Positions 1 to 13,800 of a DNA stretch of 64,000 bases are shown piece by piece (position 1 is the stretch's first letter; each line of letters begins with the position of its first letter). Source of the DNA: a virus; the IMG/VR virus record IMGVR_UViG_3300035687_000002, positions 82,725 to 146,724 of that record. One strand, given 5' to 3'. The position numbers were made by a program, and so were the translations under genes. Below the pieces are notes generated by a model, which was not told the origin of the DNA, did no database searches, and saw only the letters and a program-made list of their open reading frames with translations.

Positions 1-1813
1 GTATTTTATCAAACTTTTCTACACCATAATTATCTCTTAGAATTTCCTTGTATGCATTTAATTGAATATCAACACCTTTCTTTTTGTAATCAGCAGCTCC
101 TTCCAAAGTTCTCATTAACATACTCTTCCAGTCAAAAATTGATACAACACCTTCTTTATTTTCATCGGAAGGCTCAATAGCTAAAAAGTCAATTGTTCCT
201 AATCTGTTATTCTCTTTATCAAAGACAATGGTTTCAGACAGAAAACGAGTACCTTCCGGGAACCCTTTAAGGAAGTTTTGCATGTAATTGAATATCTTGT
301 TTGATATTGCTTGTTCTGTTTTATTTGTAACAAGGGAAGAATTTCTGGTTCCCATTACATCTCTGATTAACCCAGTTTCTCCATCAATAAGGACGTTCAT
401 AGCATCCTCAAATAGAGAGTGAATGTAAGTACCAGAGGCAGCTTGTTTATCATAGTATTCACGCTTAGATTCATCCAAAGGTCTATTCTTGAATATCTGC
501 TTGTAGTATTTGTCCACAAGGTCAGATACTCTTTCCCCCTCCCATTTTACTCCATCCTTATAGTATTGGTCATCAATCTTGGTAATTCCAAGATTTGTTG
601 GCTTATCTCTAATACGTTCATAAGTTTCCTTTGTATTATTGTACTTGTCATCTCTTTCCTCTAGAGAGAGTTGAGGTTTATTAGCTGCTAGGAAAACTTG
701 GTCTGAATATATATCGTCATATTCACCGAATGCTAAATTATCCTGCTCTAGGCGAGCGAGTGCCTTTTGGAAAGGATTCTTGAACTTACCAAACTTGGAC
801 CTAATCCAGTCCTTAACAGCAACCCACCAAGAGTTAACTCTCTGTACTTTAGCCTGATTCTCAATATCTTGTTCAGTATTGCCCACAAGGAATTCAGCCA
901 ATAACTTGGCTATGGTTTCTTTTTTAATCTTGGGATAGTTCACTGAACCATCAGAATTCTGATATAATGGATTTTTTGAATAAGCTGGGTCTCTCAGCAC
1001 ATCTAAATATAACTGATAATCAATTACTTCCTTCTCCATTTTACGGAAAAGATTCTTATCTGAGTTCTCAATTAACTCGACAAGTATGTGCATTGCTTCT
1101 TCAGGAAGGGTAACGTCCTCTTTACCTTCTACAACCTGCATTACTTTATTAAGAAAATCTATATAAGCGTCACCTTCAATAGGTGCTCCATTGTGAACCA
1201 GTTGTTTTACGGTTTGTATATTGGTAAATCCAATGTTCTTTAGGAAAGTCAATATCTTTTCTCTTGTAAGAGTTCCAGCTTCTGTAACTTGAGTTTTTCC
1301 GGGTTGAGATGTGAAGATTGAGTCCTGATTATCAGGAATATCTCTAATCTCTGTACTTAATGGTTTTTCAGCTAAAAGATTATTTAAGTACTTATTTACA
1401 AGTTCATCTGATGGTTCGATTTCATTTGAGACCTCTTGAGGATTATCAACTAAGGCATAGATAGTATCTGCTACTTTTGCTCCAAGCGCAACACTTGTAG
1501 CTTCTTCTGAATTTTTGTCAGCCAATTGGTCAGCTAACTCTTTGAGTGCTTCCCTCTTTTCTATATCTGATGAATCGTCACTTTTAATAACATTGGTCCA
1601 TGCAAGCATAATTCCTTCATACTCACGCTCCTTGATTGCTGCAATAGCTTCGTTCTCTATAGAGCTTAATTTAGTATCTGGAGCTTTAACAAAATCTTCA
1701 CCAAATCTCTGATTTATTTCATCTGGAGACACACCTTTAACAATAAGCTCTTGAGCTTTTACTATTATACCCTTCTTTACAGTATCAAAATTTATTGGAC
1801 ATTCACTCTTCAT
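1..1813 (-). CDS. PD-(D/E)XK nuclease-domain protein, 3' end outside window
   Basis: The frame opens at ATG 1813 and stays open to the left edge, giving at least 604 residues. Near the visible end is a RecB/Cas4-type core: GTIDFLA with Asp542, then FDWKS with Asp561 and Lys563, the D...DxK pattern of PD-(D/E)XK nucleases. The first 400 residues are acidic and helical with no fold I recognise. It follows the giant RNA polymerase gene by 36 bases, so it may be part of the ejected protein set or a DNA-processing partner. A TATATTTG box lies 4 bases before the ATG, so it may have its own leaderless transcript. The nuclease call is motif-based; the role is inferred. Confidence 0.7.
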   Translation of the reverse strand, partial: MKSECPINFDTVKKGIIVKAQELIVKGVSPDEINQRFGEDFVKAPDTKLSSIENEAIAAIKEREYEGIMLAWTNVIKSDDSSDIEKREALKELADQLADKNSEEATSVALGAKVADTIYALVDNPQEVSNEIEPSDELVNKYLNNLLAEKPLSTEIRDIPDNQDSIFTSQPGKTQVTEAGTLTREKILTFLKNIGFTNIQTVKQLVHNGAPIEGDAYIDFLNKVMQVVEGKEDVTLPEEAMHILVELIENSDKNLFRKMEKEVIDYQLYLDVLRDPAYSKNPLYQNSDGSVNYPKIKKETIAKLLAEFLVGNTEQDIENQAKVQRVNSWWVAVKDWIRSKFGKFKNPFQKALARLEQDNLAFGEYDDIYSDQVFLAANKPQLSLEERDDKYNNTKETYERIRDKPTNLGITKIDDQYYKDGVKWEGERVSDLVDKYYKQIFKNRPLDESKREYYDKQAASGTYIHSLFEDAMNVLIDGETGLIRDVMGTRNSSLVTNKTEQAISNKIFNYMQNFLKGFPEGTRFLSETIVFDKENNRLGTIDFLAIEPSDENKEGVVSIFDWKSMLMRTLEGAADYKKKGVDIQLNAYKEILRDNYGVEKFDKI

Positions 1814-1817
1814 TATA

Positions 1818-1825
1818 CAAATATA
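1818..1825 (-). promoter_or_regulatory. -7 box (TATATTTG) before the PD-(D/E)XK gene
   Basis: Minus-strand TATATTTG matches the Bacteroidales TAnnTTTG box and sits 4 bases upstream of ATG 1813. No good TTTGG is seen 19 bases further upstream (there is TTTTAA), so this is weaker than the other promoters here. Confidence 0.45.
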
Positions 1826-1849
1826 GTATTAAAAATCAGTTATTTAAAA

Positions 1850-4800
1850 TTAACATGTAGGAGTAATTTGTTCTTCATCAGAAGGATTTCTCTCATTTAG
1901 TATGTCAGATAGAGCATGAGCCTGATTAATATCTGTTTTAGCAAACATATCAGTCAATACTTTACCTTTAGTTTTTTCAGCTAACTCATCTATCAGAGCT
2001 GGGTTTTGCTCAGCAAATACTTCCCAAAGTCCTTTATATCTCATCCAAGACTCTTCCTGAGTCATAGCTCTTAATGGAGCTTTACCTTTACCAGCATTAA
2101 CAGAAGAATATCCTTTTACTCCAATCTGGTAGATTTCTTCTATAGATGAATCCCTCTCAAGAACATATTCTGGTTTGTCTGGTAAATCTAGTAAAGTTCC
2201 TTTCTTAATCATAGCAAAGAATGCAGAGAATCTTTTATCTCCTTTAGAGGAAACCTCATATGAATTAGGAGACCTTTTAGCCCATGCATAGTTCTTCGGA
2301 GTAGCTTTACCAAAAGTAACATTAAGATTTTTCTTAACTCTTTCTTCTGGAGTAATTGGTGTTTCTTGTTCTGTTCTTACTTCTTCCATAGTCCTGTTCA
2401 CAAATTTAACTGCCATTCCGGGCTTTAATTTAACTGTTTCAACGATTTGTTCATCAGTTTGTTCTTGAATTGCAATGTTACTTCTCAGGATTGATGGTGT
2501 TCCTGTCACATTTCCGTTATCATCTTCTGATAGATTTGCTACCTCATTGAAACCAAAATCACCTGCAGAATTGATAGGTTTGTATAACAAAGATACGGAA
2601 ACTTGACCTTTATTCTTACCCTTTCCTTCTTTAAAACGAAGTACTGAAGGCTTAGTTCCATCCAGACCAACAAGTTTATACACCTGAATAAATGCCCAAG
2701 AGAAATCTTTTTTATCAATCATTTCGTTTACTTTCCTGCTAACAGCTCTCTTTACAGTTGGGGTTCCATCTTCACCAATTGATTCTACCATGACTACATA
2801 TTCTGGTCTTGGCATCTTCACAGCTACAAATTCTGGAGCATTTCCTAAGATTGTTTCATTATCATCAGTTTCATCCATATATTTCTGCCACATGAACACT
2901 GGACGACTTACCATCTTGGCATTTGCATCAGCTATTTCTTCTTTGAAAAGATTACGGAATTCTTCATGATTAATAGTATCAGAGGATTTTCCATATACTT
3001 GAGCATACTTTTGAACAATAGCTTCTTCACCAAAGTATTTTCTCAGTTCTCCAGTTCCCATATTTCTTACAAATACTCTTTGAGTAAGAGTTGGTCTCTT
3101 TTTCAGTTTCCTCTGTTCTGCATTTCTATTTCCCCAGATTGTAACAATATTACCACCAGCATCAAGATAGTCCATTGCCATTGGTTCAGACTGCTGAACA
3201 AAATTCTTCTTATAAGCATTCTCTCTTACAACTTCTTCATCAAAATTACTGAAATCCGCAAGTTGAATGTTATCAATTACAGGTGCTGAAACCTGAGAGT
3301 AATACTCAAGAGGAATAAGTGGAGTCATGCTATTTCTTTGGGGCTTAACACCATATTGAATGATAGTTCCATATAATAATGCTCTACCAAACTGGGAAAG
3401 CTTTTCATCAGAACTTTCTATGATATCTCTCCAGCCATTAATGATTAGGTTTCTTGATAGTGTATCTTCTCTTGCCAGAGTTCTGCTTAGGTCAATTGTG
3501 TAAACACCTAATTTATCATCAAATTCTATAGCAAGATTTGCCATGAAGAAGTTATTAAGCATAACTCTTTTATATCTATCATCAGTTCTGATAGAGTCAA
3601 AAGTTTCATATAGATTATTGGCATGTAGTGTTCCTCTAGAGGTCACCTCTGAAGGTAAGAATAACTGATTCTTCAATGCAGCGATAGGAACATTACCAAT
3701 TTTTGCATAGTTATTCAATAGCGTGTCGACAATAGCTGCGTCATATTCCTTCATTACAGCATTGAAGTCATCTTCACGTTGGTAAGGATTTCTCTTATAT
3801 ATTCTTCTTGCAACCTTATTTAACACTTCTTTAGGATTGTTTTTCTGTAGTGCAAACAGATTTGTAGTAGAGAAGACTCCACTGAATGTATTTAACAGGT
3901 CAATAGTTTTCTGGATGAAAGTTCCTTTACGAATGGCATCAGCTCCATTTTCAAATCCTCCTTCTGCAGTTGGAGCCATAATCAAGTTACCTTCATAAGT
4001 TCTGTTTCTGATTAAATCCTTTCTTGTTAGCGAGTGAGAAGAACGAATACCAGAAGTGTCGTGATTACTTGAAGTACGAACATCATTCAGATTATTAGCC
4101 ATGGCTTCCATTTTAAGGAAGTTAACAAAAGCTAACCATTGTAATTTCTTTTCACTATCTGTCCATTCAGAAACTTTTGTTCTTGGTTTACCATTTCTGG
4201 CTCTTGTATCAGATTCCTTCTGTTCTCTCTTAATCTTTTCACCTTTTCTTACCATATCTGCTAATACATTCTCAGTGAATTCTACTTTTTCATATTTCAT
4301 ATCTGGACCTGTGCTATATTTACCAAGTATATATTCATTGATTTCTTTCTTCCACAGGAATTTAGAGTAACCAAATTCAGGATTTTTCCTATATATATTT
4401 TCTCTCAGATAATCTCTAATTGATGGCTGCATTAGGAACAAGGCTATATTCTTACCTTTGATTCCAGCTCTTTCGAGAAGCATGTAAACATTTGCCATAT
4501 CGGAGTGCATACCCATTTCAATAATTACAGGGTCTTTAGCAACGTCCACAGCACCGTTAATATATCCAGAAATTTTATCCATGATATATCTTCCATCTGC
4601 TGATTTTTCATAACCCAAAGGGATGAAATCCCATCCATTGATATTCAACAGAGGAGCCTCTTCAAAAGGTAAAGAAATATCATATCCAACAGCCTGCATA
4701 ATTGCTTCATCCTCAGGACGAACCTGACCTTGAGTAATACCTAAACCAGTAATCTGAGAGTTAGCATAGTTCGTCATACTGACAGCAAAGATGGCAATGT

Positions 4801-7800
4801 CATACTTACCTCTAATGAATGAGTGTCTCTTATCAGATAAGTAGTTAATATCCAAGAAGTTAGAGTATTTCAACTCTTTCTTTTCATCAGATTTGTACTC
4901 AGGGTCCATAGCTGTTTGTACAGTATCTCTATTCTCCTTGATATTACTCATATCATTTGGAGATAGTAACTGTAGGAAACGCTCTGATTGCTTTAAGATT
5001 TGTCTGATACTATCAAAGTACTCATTTTCTACAGCACCTCTAGAGTTCTGTAGATGAACAGGTAGTTTAGAGAAACCCTCGTGATTTAAAAGGCTTAGTC
5101 CTTCAGCAATAACATTTGACATTTCAAGCTGGAAAGCTCTATTTTCCATATTTTTCACACTTCTAGCTCTTGCTATAGCTGCGGTTAGTTTTTCAAAAGC
5201 TTCATCTTTTAATTTAATAAGCTTAATCACACTTCTGTAATTATCCAACATCTGGTTAAATCTTGGTACTACTTCCTCAGCTGTTACCACTTCCTGCTCA
5301 ATATATTTTTTCTTTGTCTTTTTGTCTATTCTTTCAACATTTAATGTAACAGCTTTGTTTTCTTCAAATGTTTTGATGAATTCAGTAGTGTAGTTATAAT
5401 AACTTGCAAGTTTAGTTACAAAGTTTTCATTTGTAAGCTCGTCTTCTTTTTCCCAATATTGTTGTTTGATAGATAACGGTAATTCCTTGAATATGTAATA
5501 TCCAGCAGTATATTCATCTTTTACCTCTTTCTTAGCCTCATCAATGTCTTCAGATTCATCAGCAATCTTGGAATATACATCATCAATTCTTCCCTTCTTT
5601 TCAATGAATTCCTTGCTCTCTCTCATAGCTTTGAAGATATCTCTATCATTCCTTTCTACGTGCTGATTTACATATGTGATAAATCTGTCAGAAGTATCTT
5701 CTGAAGCATCCAACTGTTCAAATACAGGCATACCTTCACTGTTCAACTTCCAGTTGTTTAAATAAGTCTGTAACTTATCCACGTCAAAGTCAGAACCAGC
5801 CTTTGCAGTAATGTCAGAAGGTACAACCACAGCCTTACCAAAAGATTCTGGTAAGAACCCTTTGATTGTAAAGAATTCAATTGAGGATGAAGCCTGAGTT
5901 GGAATACGAAAACCAATACCCTGTAATAATTTAGAATTTTCGGGCTGGTTTAACCACTCCATTAATTTCTCATCTGAAACAATAGGTAAACCTAATACTC
6001 TTCTTTTGTCATTTACTTTTTTTCTATATATGTGAGGAAGCTTTATTTCCATACCTTGAATTTCTTTACCATCTTTTTCAAGGGTGTAGAATTCTAGGTC
6101 AGATGCAGTTAGTACCAATTTCTTACCCTCTGCTTGCAGACGATTGAAATCTTCCTGATTATCAACTCTTATCCATCTGTCACCATCTCTGTATGCAGCT
6201 CCTCTCTGGGAGTCATTAAAGAAGGCAGAAGATACCTGAATATAAGGTACACCATTCACCTTTAGAGCAGAAATAGATTTATCTGCCAAAGCCCAAATTA
6301 CATTTGATACAACATTGTAAGAAGGAAGTGATTCAGAAGGATGAAGGAACGCATCAAGGTCTTCATTTAACTCCAGTCCATCAATGATATTATCATCAAT
6401 ATCCAAACGAGTAAGTTCATTCATAATATGCTGCTGTAACTTTACTAAGTCTACGGAAGAGTACTTGAATTCACCATTTTCATATGTATAGCCAATACCA
6501 ATTGTATCAAAAGTATCCATTACACTCTTATCTTTCAGATTCTCAAGAGTTTTAATGGTATTCTGAACTAATTTGTAATCCTTGGACTTATTTTTATCCT
6601 CTTGAGGTAAAGCTAACCAAGAGTTGATTAATTGTTCTTCTGTTAAGGAATTGTTATCCTTTCTGAAATCTGAAGGAACACCATTTGGCATCAGATTTAA
6701 GTTGATATCTTTCGTTAACTGGCTACCAAGACGTGTTTTACCTCCACCTTGAGTTTCAACCTGAATACCCAGTGTTCTGAAAGACAGTTCATACTGTACA
6801 TTTCCAACTGTTTGTAAATCAGTTAGTTCAAAAGGGGACACAGAGCTACCGATTCTCTTATAATGAGAACTAACTCTTCCTTCATTATCTAAATCGGCAC
6901 CAACCTTGTGAGCACTTTTAAAGTTCCTGATATCGGTACGTTCGTTGAGCATTGTCACATACAATCTTTTCAACTCATGATGTTCTCTGGCTATCTGCCA
7001 GCTATTAGGATATACTGAGTGCTTCATCAAATCCTGAGTTCCATCTGGACGAACAGAAGGAATTAAAGTTTTCAAAGGAGAAGGTCCTTCAGTTGGAGGG
7101 TTATCTTTATATTTATCTACAATTTTTTCATCGAGAGCTCTCAGCTCTTCAGAGGAATAAGTATATGCTCCAATCTCTGCTAATTCCTGTCTTGCTAACG
7201 CTGTATCATATTGGAAAAAATCCTCAAACTTTTGAGTCCATCTCCAACCAGCCTTAATCATTACTTGTCTGAATGCCTGTAAAGTGGAAATAGACTGACC
7301 ATCAGCTTCATTTACATCTTCATAAGCATCAAATTTTGCACCCATTTCCCGAAGTGTGTTTAATAACTCAGGATTTACTGTCATTATATCATCAATAGTG
7401 CTACCAGTGATGGAATTTCTGAAGCTAGTGCTGAATATATCCGTATTAGGAATAGCGACAACTTCATCTTCGAACTCTGCATTATTCTTATTTTCATTTA
7501 ACCACGTATTAAATTCTCCAGTTCTGTCATAATAGGCTTGTTCAATAGGACCAAATAGGGATTTTGCTCTCTTTTCCCAATCCTTATATTGAGCAACGTC
7601 ACCATATATTAACTTAAACTGCTCAAAATTAGCAAGTTGTGTATTAACAACTGCATACATAACAACATCCCTAATTCCTGTAAGGGAATGAGAATTGCCA
7701 AATTTCTTTTCTAATATAGTTGTTAAATCATTAATAGAGTAAACGATACCACCTTCACTTGTTTCAGTTTCGTTAATTACCCTGTTTTCAATTAAATTGT

Positions 7801-10800
7801 TAAAAGTATCCAGTGTACTGAACTGAATATAATTCTTTATTGCATTCCTTATTGCTGTTCTGTTTTCAGAAATGATTACAGAAGGTTGCTTACCATTCTG
7901 AATATCTTCATGGATTTTATCCACTAATTCTCTAGAGGTCTGTCCTTTATCCGTGTACTGAAGAATATCTTTGAAGAAACGTAGGGATTTACCAATCTTA
8001 TAGCCAGTTTCCGGATGTATAGTATTCATCTGCTGATGAGTACTATTGAATTCCAGAGCCAATCTTATTTCAGCTTCAAGCTTTGGAATATAGAAATCAC
8101 TTACTACCTCACCCAAGTTATTCTTACCTTGTTCATTACTTTCTATATAGTTCTCAAAAGGTACAAATTCACCCATATTAAAAGCCCACTCAGTTTCAGA
8201 GTCAGCTGTAAGAGCATTATACATACCTGATAATCCTAATGTGAACTGTAGACCAATTCTCTGGTGATATTCCAGCCGAGCTGTCTTTTTAAAGGTTTCT
8301 TTTCCACCTTCCTCAGCAGATTTGATACCTTCGATATAACTTAGAGAAGATAGAATTTTGCTCTTTCTTGAACCATCCGGATTGAACATTTTATTTATCA
8401 TGATAGAGTCAGTGATGTAAATACCATCCTGTAATCTAACATGCTGATGTAAGTGAGGAAATGCCTCTAAGAGCTCACCAAGATTGTTGACATTTGACAT
8501 TTCTGCCAGTACTCTTGATGTAAATGAAGGAGAAATATAGTCCTGTGTAGCGTTATTATTACCATCTAAGTGAGTAAGTAATTTCTCTGACTGAGAAGCT
8601 GCAATTTCATCCAATATAGCTAAAATTTCATTTGTGTATCCGAATATGTCCAGATTAGCAACTGTAATTGTACCAGCGAATGCTTCTACAGTTTGTAGTC
8701 TTCCACCAATATTATGAAGAACTCTTACTAACTCTCTATATTTGTCTATATCACTTTCCTTTAGAGCAATAAGAAATTGTGGAGTCAGAACACCCTTGCC
8801 ATCTTTCTGGTTATATAACCCAAGGAATTGAAGGAACTGACCAAAGTATATTTTCTCTTTTGTCTTCTCTGGTGCAATGAAGAAATTGGCACCTAGTTCT
8901 ACTGTTTGCTTCTTAGGAACATAAGTCTTTATTCCTTTCTCTACTTTCTTTGTAAAGAATATACCTACATTCTTGGTCATGGCAGCACGTAATCTCTTAT
9001 AGAATTTCTCATTGGAAATTCTATTTGTAGACTGTATGAGAGAAACACCACTATTATCATTCATCATCAGGATGTAAGGCACAGGAAATTGCTTGGAAGT
9101 GTAGGAAAGGAACTTCGTACGCAAATTCCACATCGCCCCTTGTGAGATTACCCTGTTTGGAGAGAATAGACGTGTGTATAGAATAGTAAAAGCAGCTTCA
9201 TCAGAAGTAATTGACTGAGCAATCTCTTGTTGTTCATCTACTGCTGAAGCGTTCTCCAGACGTGATATTCCAGAAAGTTGTTTTAACTTCTGTTCAATTA
9301 GGGTCATATCATTCAGATTAGCAAACTCACTTGCTACCATAGACATCATTCTATCATAATTTTCCAGCTGTGGAAGACGTGAAGATGAGTTATCCAATAC
9401 AAGATTAGGGAATATTCTATCTAATCCAGTTGTGAATTTACCATCTCTTCCTTTCTTAACAACAGCTTTTAGGAGTGTACCAATCATAAATCTCACAGAT
9501 AATGAAGCAGAGTTCTTATTTGATACCTCAAAAGGGTTACCTGAATACTCATTTCTGTTTGACATGTTCTCATCATCAGAAGCTAACTGATATTCTTCAT
9601 CAAATTTAATACGGAACTTACGTAATTCAAATTTGTGGTTTTGTACAAAATCAGCCCACTTATTCTTAATTTTATCCCAGTTATTTACAATATCTTCCAG
9701 AGCTTTCTCTTTCTTCCTGTTGATTTCATTCAATTCCTGATTTGGAGTATTGGTTGGGAATGCTCCTGCATCAAATTCTTCCAGCATAGTAATATACATA
9801 TCATCTATCTTATCACGAATTCTATCGTATAAAGTAGAGTCAACTTCACCAACTTCATCAAGTTTTACTATAGAATCTGTAGTTTCAAAAATATCTCTGA
9901 ACATCACAGCTGTAAATCCTTGTAAAAATTCATTATATTTTCTATATGGAATAGGATATTCCTTTGTTCTGTAATTTGTATCAAAACGATTAGTTCCACG
10001 AACACCACGATTTATGAACTTGCCTTCATCAATACTATCAAATATACCTTTGATTGTATTCTGGAAACCGAAGAATTTCTTAATGAAATCCAGAATAACT
10101 TGGAAGAATGTACGTGTGTTCTTTTGTCCATCAAAGACTTTACCCGTCATCTTGAACGTACGAAATTCCTCAGCAATCTCTTCCTTAATTTGATGTGGAG
10201 TAGCTTTTGAGTAGGCAACTGTCTCCCCTGTTTCTCTGTCTGTAAAGGTTCCTTTTCTTGATTTGAATTCTTTAGCAATGGAGTTCCATTCATAATCTGT
10301 TAGTATTTTATTAACAACACCCTCAAATATTTCATGATATAATGTTCCTTCTTCAGCACCCTCCCAAAGTCTGATAGCTTGACCAGTAAACTCACCCCAA
10401 ACTTGTAAATTTTCAGATTTCTGGATGATTTTCTTTAATCTTTCCACAGGAAATTGAGGTAGTACACGTTGAGCATAGGCAATGACAGACTCTAGGTCCT
10501 CTTCAGTTTTGAAGAAACCTGCTTTTGCTACACGGAATGCAGAAGTATCATCATTCCATTTTAAATCTTCATCCTCAAGAGGTTCAGTTCTGTTAGTTGT
10601 TTCACCCGCTTTTTCCTCAGCCTCCTTCTTTTCTCTTGCTTCCAATAGTTTTCTCAGCATAGGAGATGTTACTTTACCAGATGCTTTCTCTTCTGCAGCA
10701 GCTTTCGTAGCGGCAGCTTTACTAACTCCACTTCTCTCCCTTAGCTTGCTCATAAGGTCAGAGGTTGGCTTAGGAGTAGAAACTTTTGGCTTCTTACCAG

Positions 10801-13800
10801 ATAACAAGTCACTAACACTTGTTAATTCACCAAAGTCATACTCACCATTATCATTAAGAGTTTGCTCAGTAGGTTCATCTTCCTGCTCAATGATATTCTT
10901 CTTCTTAATAGTTTCACCATAAGGGACACCAAGAATAATAGACTGAGACGTATATGTTCCCGGAGGATTATTTGCCTCTTGAGCTGCTTGCTCAGGAGTA
11001 TGAATTTGAGTTGTAATTGGAATATATGTACGCACAGAACCATTCGGGAAGTTCTTTGATAACAGGTAATGGTTATATGTCTTCCATTTCCTATCTTTTA
11101 GTTCTCCATTATCCAGATAATATTCTATATATTCCTCTGATGCTTTTTTAGCATTGGCATAATACAGAACATTGTGATATAATTTGGATAAATATTGTTT
11201 TGCCTCAGGATTAGTAGAAAATCCTCCTGTAGAGATATCAATTCTGGTATCACCAAAGTGTATAAAGCTACCTTTCAGGTAAATCTTGTTTGGATGTACC
11301 TTTTCATTCTTACTTAATAAACCAAAGTGGATAACTGAGTTAAGGTATCTCATGTAGCTCTTGTTAAAAGAACCTTTGGTACTCTTGTTGAATGCAAGAA
11401 TAACCTTCATTCTATCACTATATGAAAGGTCTGATAATTTCTTATCACCTAGCTGCTTCTTCATAACTTCCTCAACCTTCTGAACATAAATAGCAGATAA
11501 TTTATCAAAAACTGTTAATATAGTGTTAACTGTATTTTCATCAAGTATGTTATTATCAGCATAGTGCAGCTTTTCAAATAGACCACCAGTCTTAATATAA
11601 GCTCTACCAACTGGTAGTGTTATATTAGTCTCATTTAAGGTATATTTACCTGTAGTAGTTACAACTACAGTCTGAGCATTAATTTGTGCCTCTGATAATA
11701 GAACATCCGTTACAGGGTTATGAACCTTATTTTCAGTTACAGATTCTGTTCTTACTGGAATACCTCTTGTGATATCAAATGAGAATACACCTGTTGGTGT
11801 TGCAAGAGTAAAGTTTTTAGAATTATCTATGAACTTCTTTCTTTGATTTGTACCATACTCCAGAGCCTTTGCTTTATCCTGTTCCCAAGTTTTATTGTTG
11901 GCTTGTTGTTCATCATACTGTGATTCCTCTTTAGAGGAGAATCTGCTAGAGCGTAATATTGAACGAGCTATCTTTGGCTTATCTGCATCCTTTATTTCAG
12001 AGATTTCCCCAAGCTTGTTTAATTCCTTATCAACAAAGTATAATTTACCCTTATCTTGTATAACATGTAGGAAATCAATACGCTTGATAGCAGGGTCTGT
12101 TTCTTCCCAAAACTTGACTTGGTCATTCTTTTCAATTTTGGTATATAAAAGGTCCCTTAAACCTAATGAATCTATGTTGTGTTCTGTTACAGCAAGAACT
12201 TTCAATTTTCCTCTTCCAAGCTTTTGGTTGATTTCAGCTGTGTTCTTTCCGGAAGACAGATATTCCATCAAATGAAAGTGGTCCTTCTCTGGCTGAGAAA
12301 GACTTTCATAATCAGAACCTATAATTGTACCTGCAGCATCATAAACTCTTCTGTCACTGAAAGTTGAAGTAATGAACTTAGTGGCAAGTGGACGTAAATA
12401 ATCAGGACCATCCCAATCATCTGCTACGTTTGTAGACATGTTACTAACTGGAGGTGCTCCAAATTCTGGAATGAAAGAATCTGTTGTTTGTTGTTCTTCT
12501 GTTGAAGACTGAATAACCTGAGGCTTATTTGTAAGGAATTTCAACTGTTCATCAAAACCATTTAATACAGCTTGTTCAGTTGCATTAATAATATCCTGAT
12601 AATACGTGATTTTACCTTCTGTATACTTAAATATTTTTTGTAAATCTTCAAGTTCTTTTTCAAGTGCTCTCTTTTCAGACTCTTTAACAGCTATTTCCCT
12701 GAATCCTTCTACTGCTCCAAAGCTACCTTTTTCTAAATGCTCATTGAAATTCTTTCTGGAAACAAAGAAATTACCCTTGAAATCAGCAAATTGTTTATAA
12801 GCAAGGTTTGTAACTTCCTTAATTATTTTAATTAATCTGTCTAATAGAGATTTTTTGTCAGCTATTTCATTGGTAATCCAATCTTTTTCCTTCTTTAATT
12901 CAGTTGTCACATTTCTAATACCTTGAAAATCACCAGCTTGAGCTTCTTCTTCAAGAGCAGCAATCTTTCTATCCAGATTGGCAAGTTCTTTTTCATCTGC
13001 TTTTAGGGACTCATCTAAGTCATCAATTGCCTTTTGAGTTGAATATATGAGAGTTTGAATTTCCTGAACTCCTACTTTGTTATCTTTCAGTCTATTCAAT
13101 AGAGTGTCAGTCAGTGTCTGAGTAGATACTGATAAATCTCCAATTTTATATTTCTTTTCAAATATTGCAGAGAGTAGTGCGTCTCTTGTTTTAGTTACTG
13201 CATTTAACTTAGATGTGAATATATTTTTGGTCTCCTGAGTAAGAGACTTTTCGTATAAAGGGATTAATTCTTCTACCAATGGACCATAATTCTGACGTAA
13301 CTGGGTTTCCTCTGGAGAGAATTCTGTCTTACCTGAAATTATAGAACCAACAAGTCTTACAACCCTTCTGAAATCTCCGGGAGTTGTTTCTGTGTGCTTT
13401 GAGAATATAGAACTCTTAAAGTTAGATTCCTCAGCCTTTATCTGAGCCTTGATTTCCTTAATTATAGGAATTTCTTTTAACCCTTCATAAAATTTTAACC
13501 AATCTTTAGATAATAGATTAGACTCTCTCCACTGACCTTGTTCAATTATATTTGTATAATTTGCACGTCTTTGATTTGAGTTCTGTACTGCAGCATCAGA
13601 TAGAGAATCTACCAGATTACCATTTGCATCTTTGTGCTGAGCAATATAATATCCAGATGCATCAACTCTTGTTTCTTCAAGCATTGAGGCATTTTCTGTT
13701 TTGTAATCTTCTATTTTCTTAATAAGTTCTTTTTCCTTATCAAGATGATATTTTTGCTCCAGTTCAGATAGACCCTTAGTAAAAGAAGGGTCGCTAATTG

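Noticed and set aside
10482-10922. Plus-strand frame of 146 residues inside the giant polymerase gene
   Set aside because: It is the Ser/Ala/Leu-rich antisense shadow of the real gene; no promoter geometry before it.
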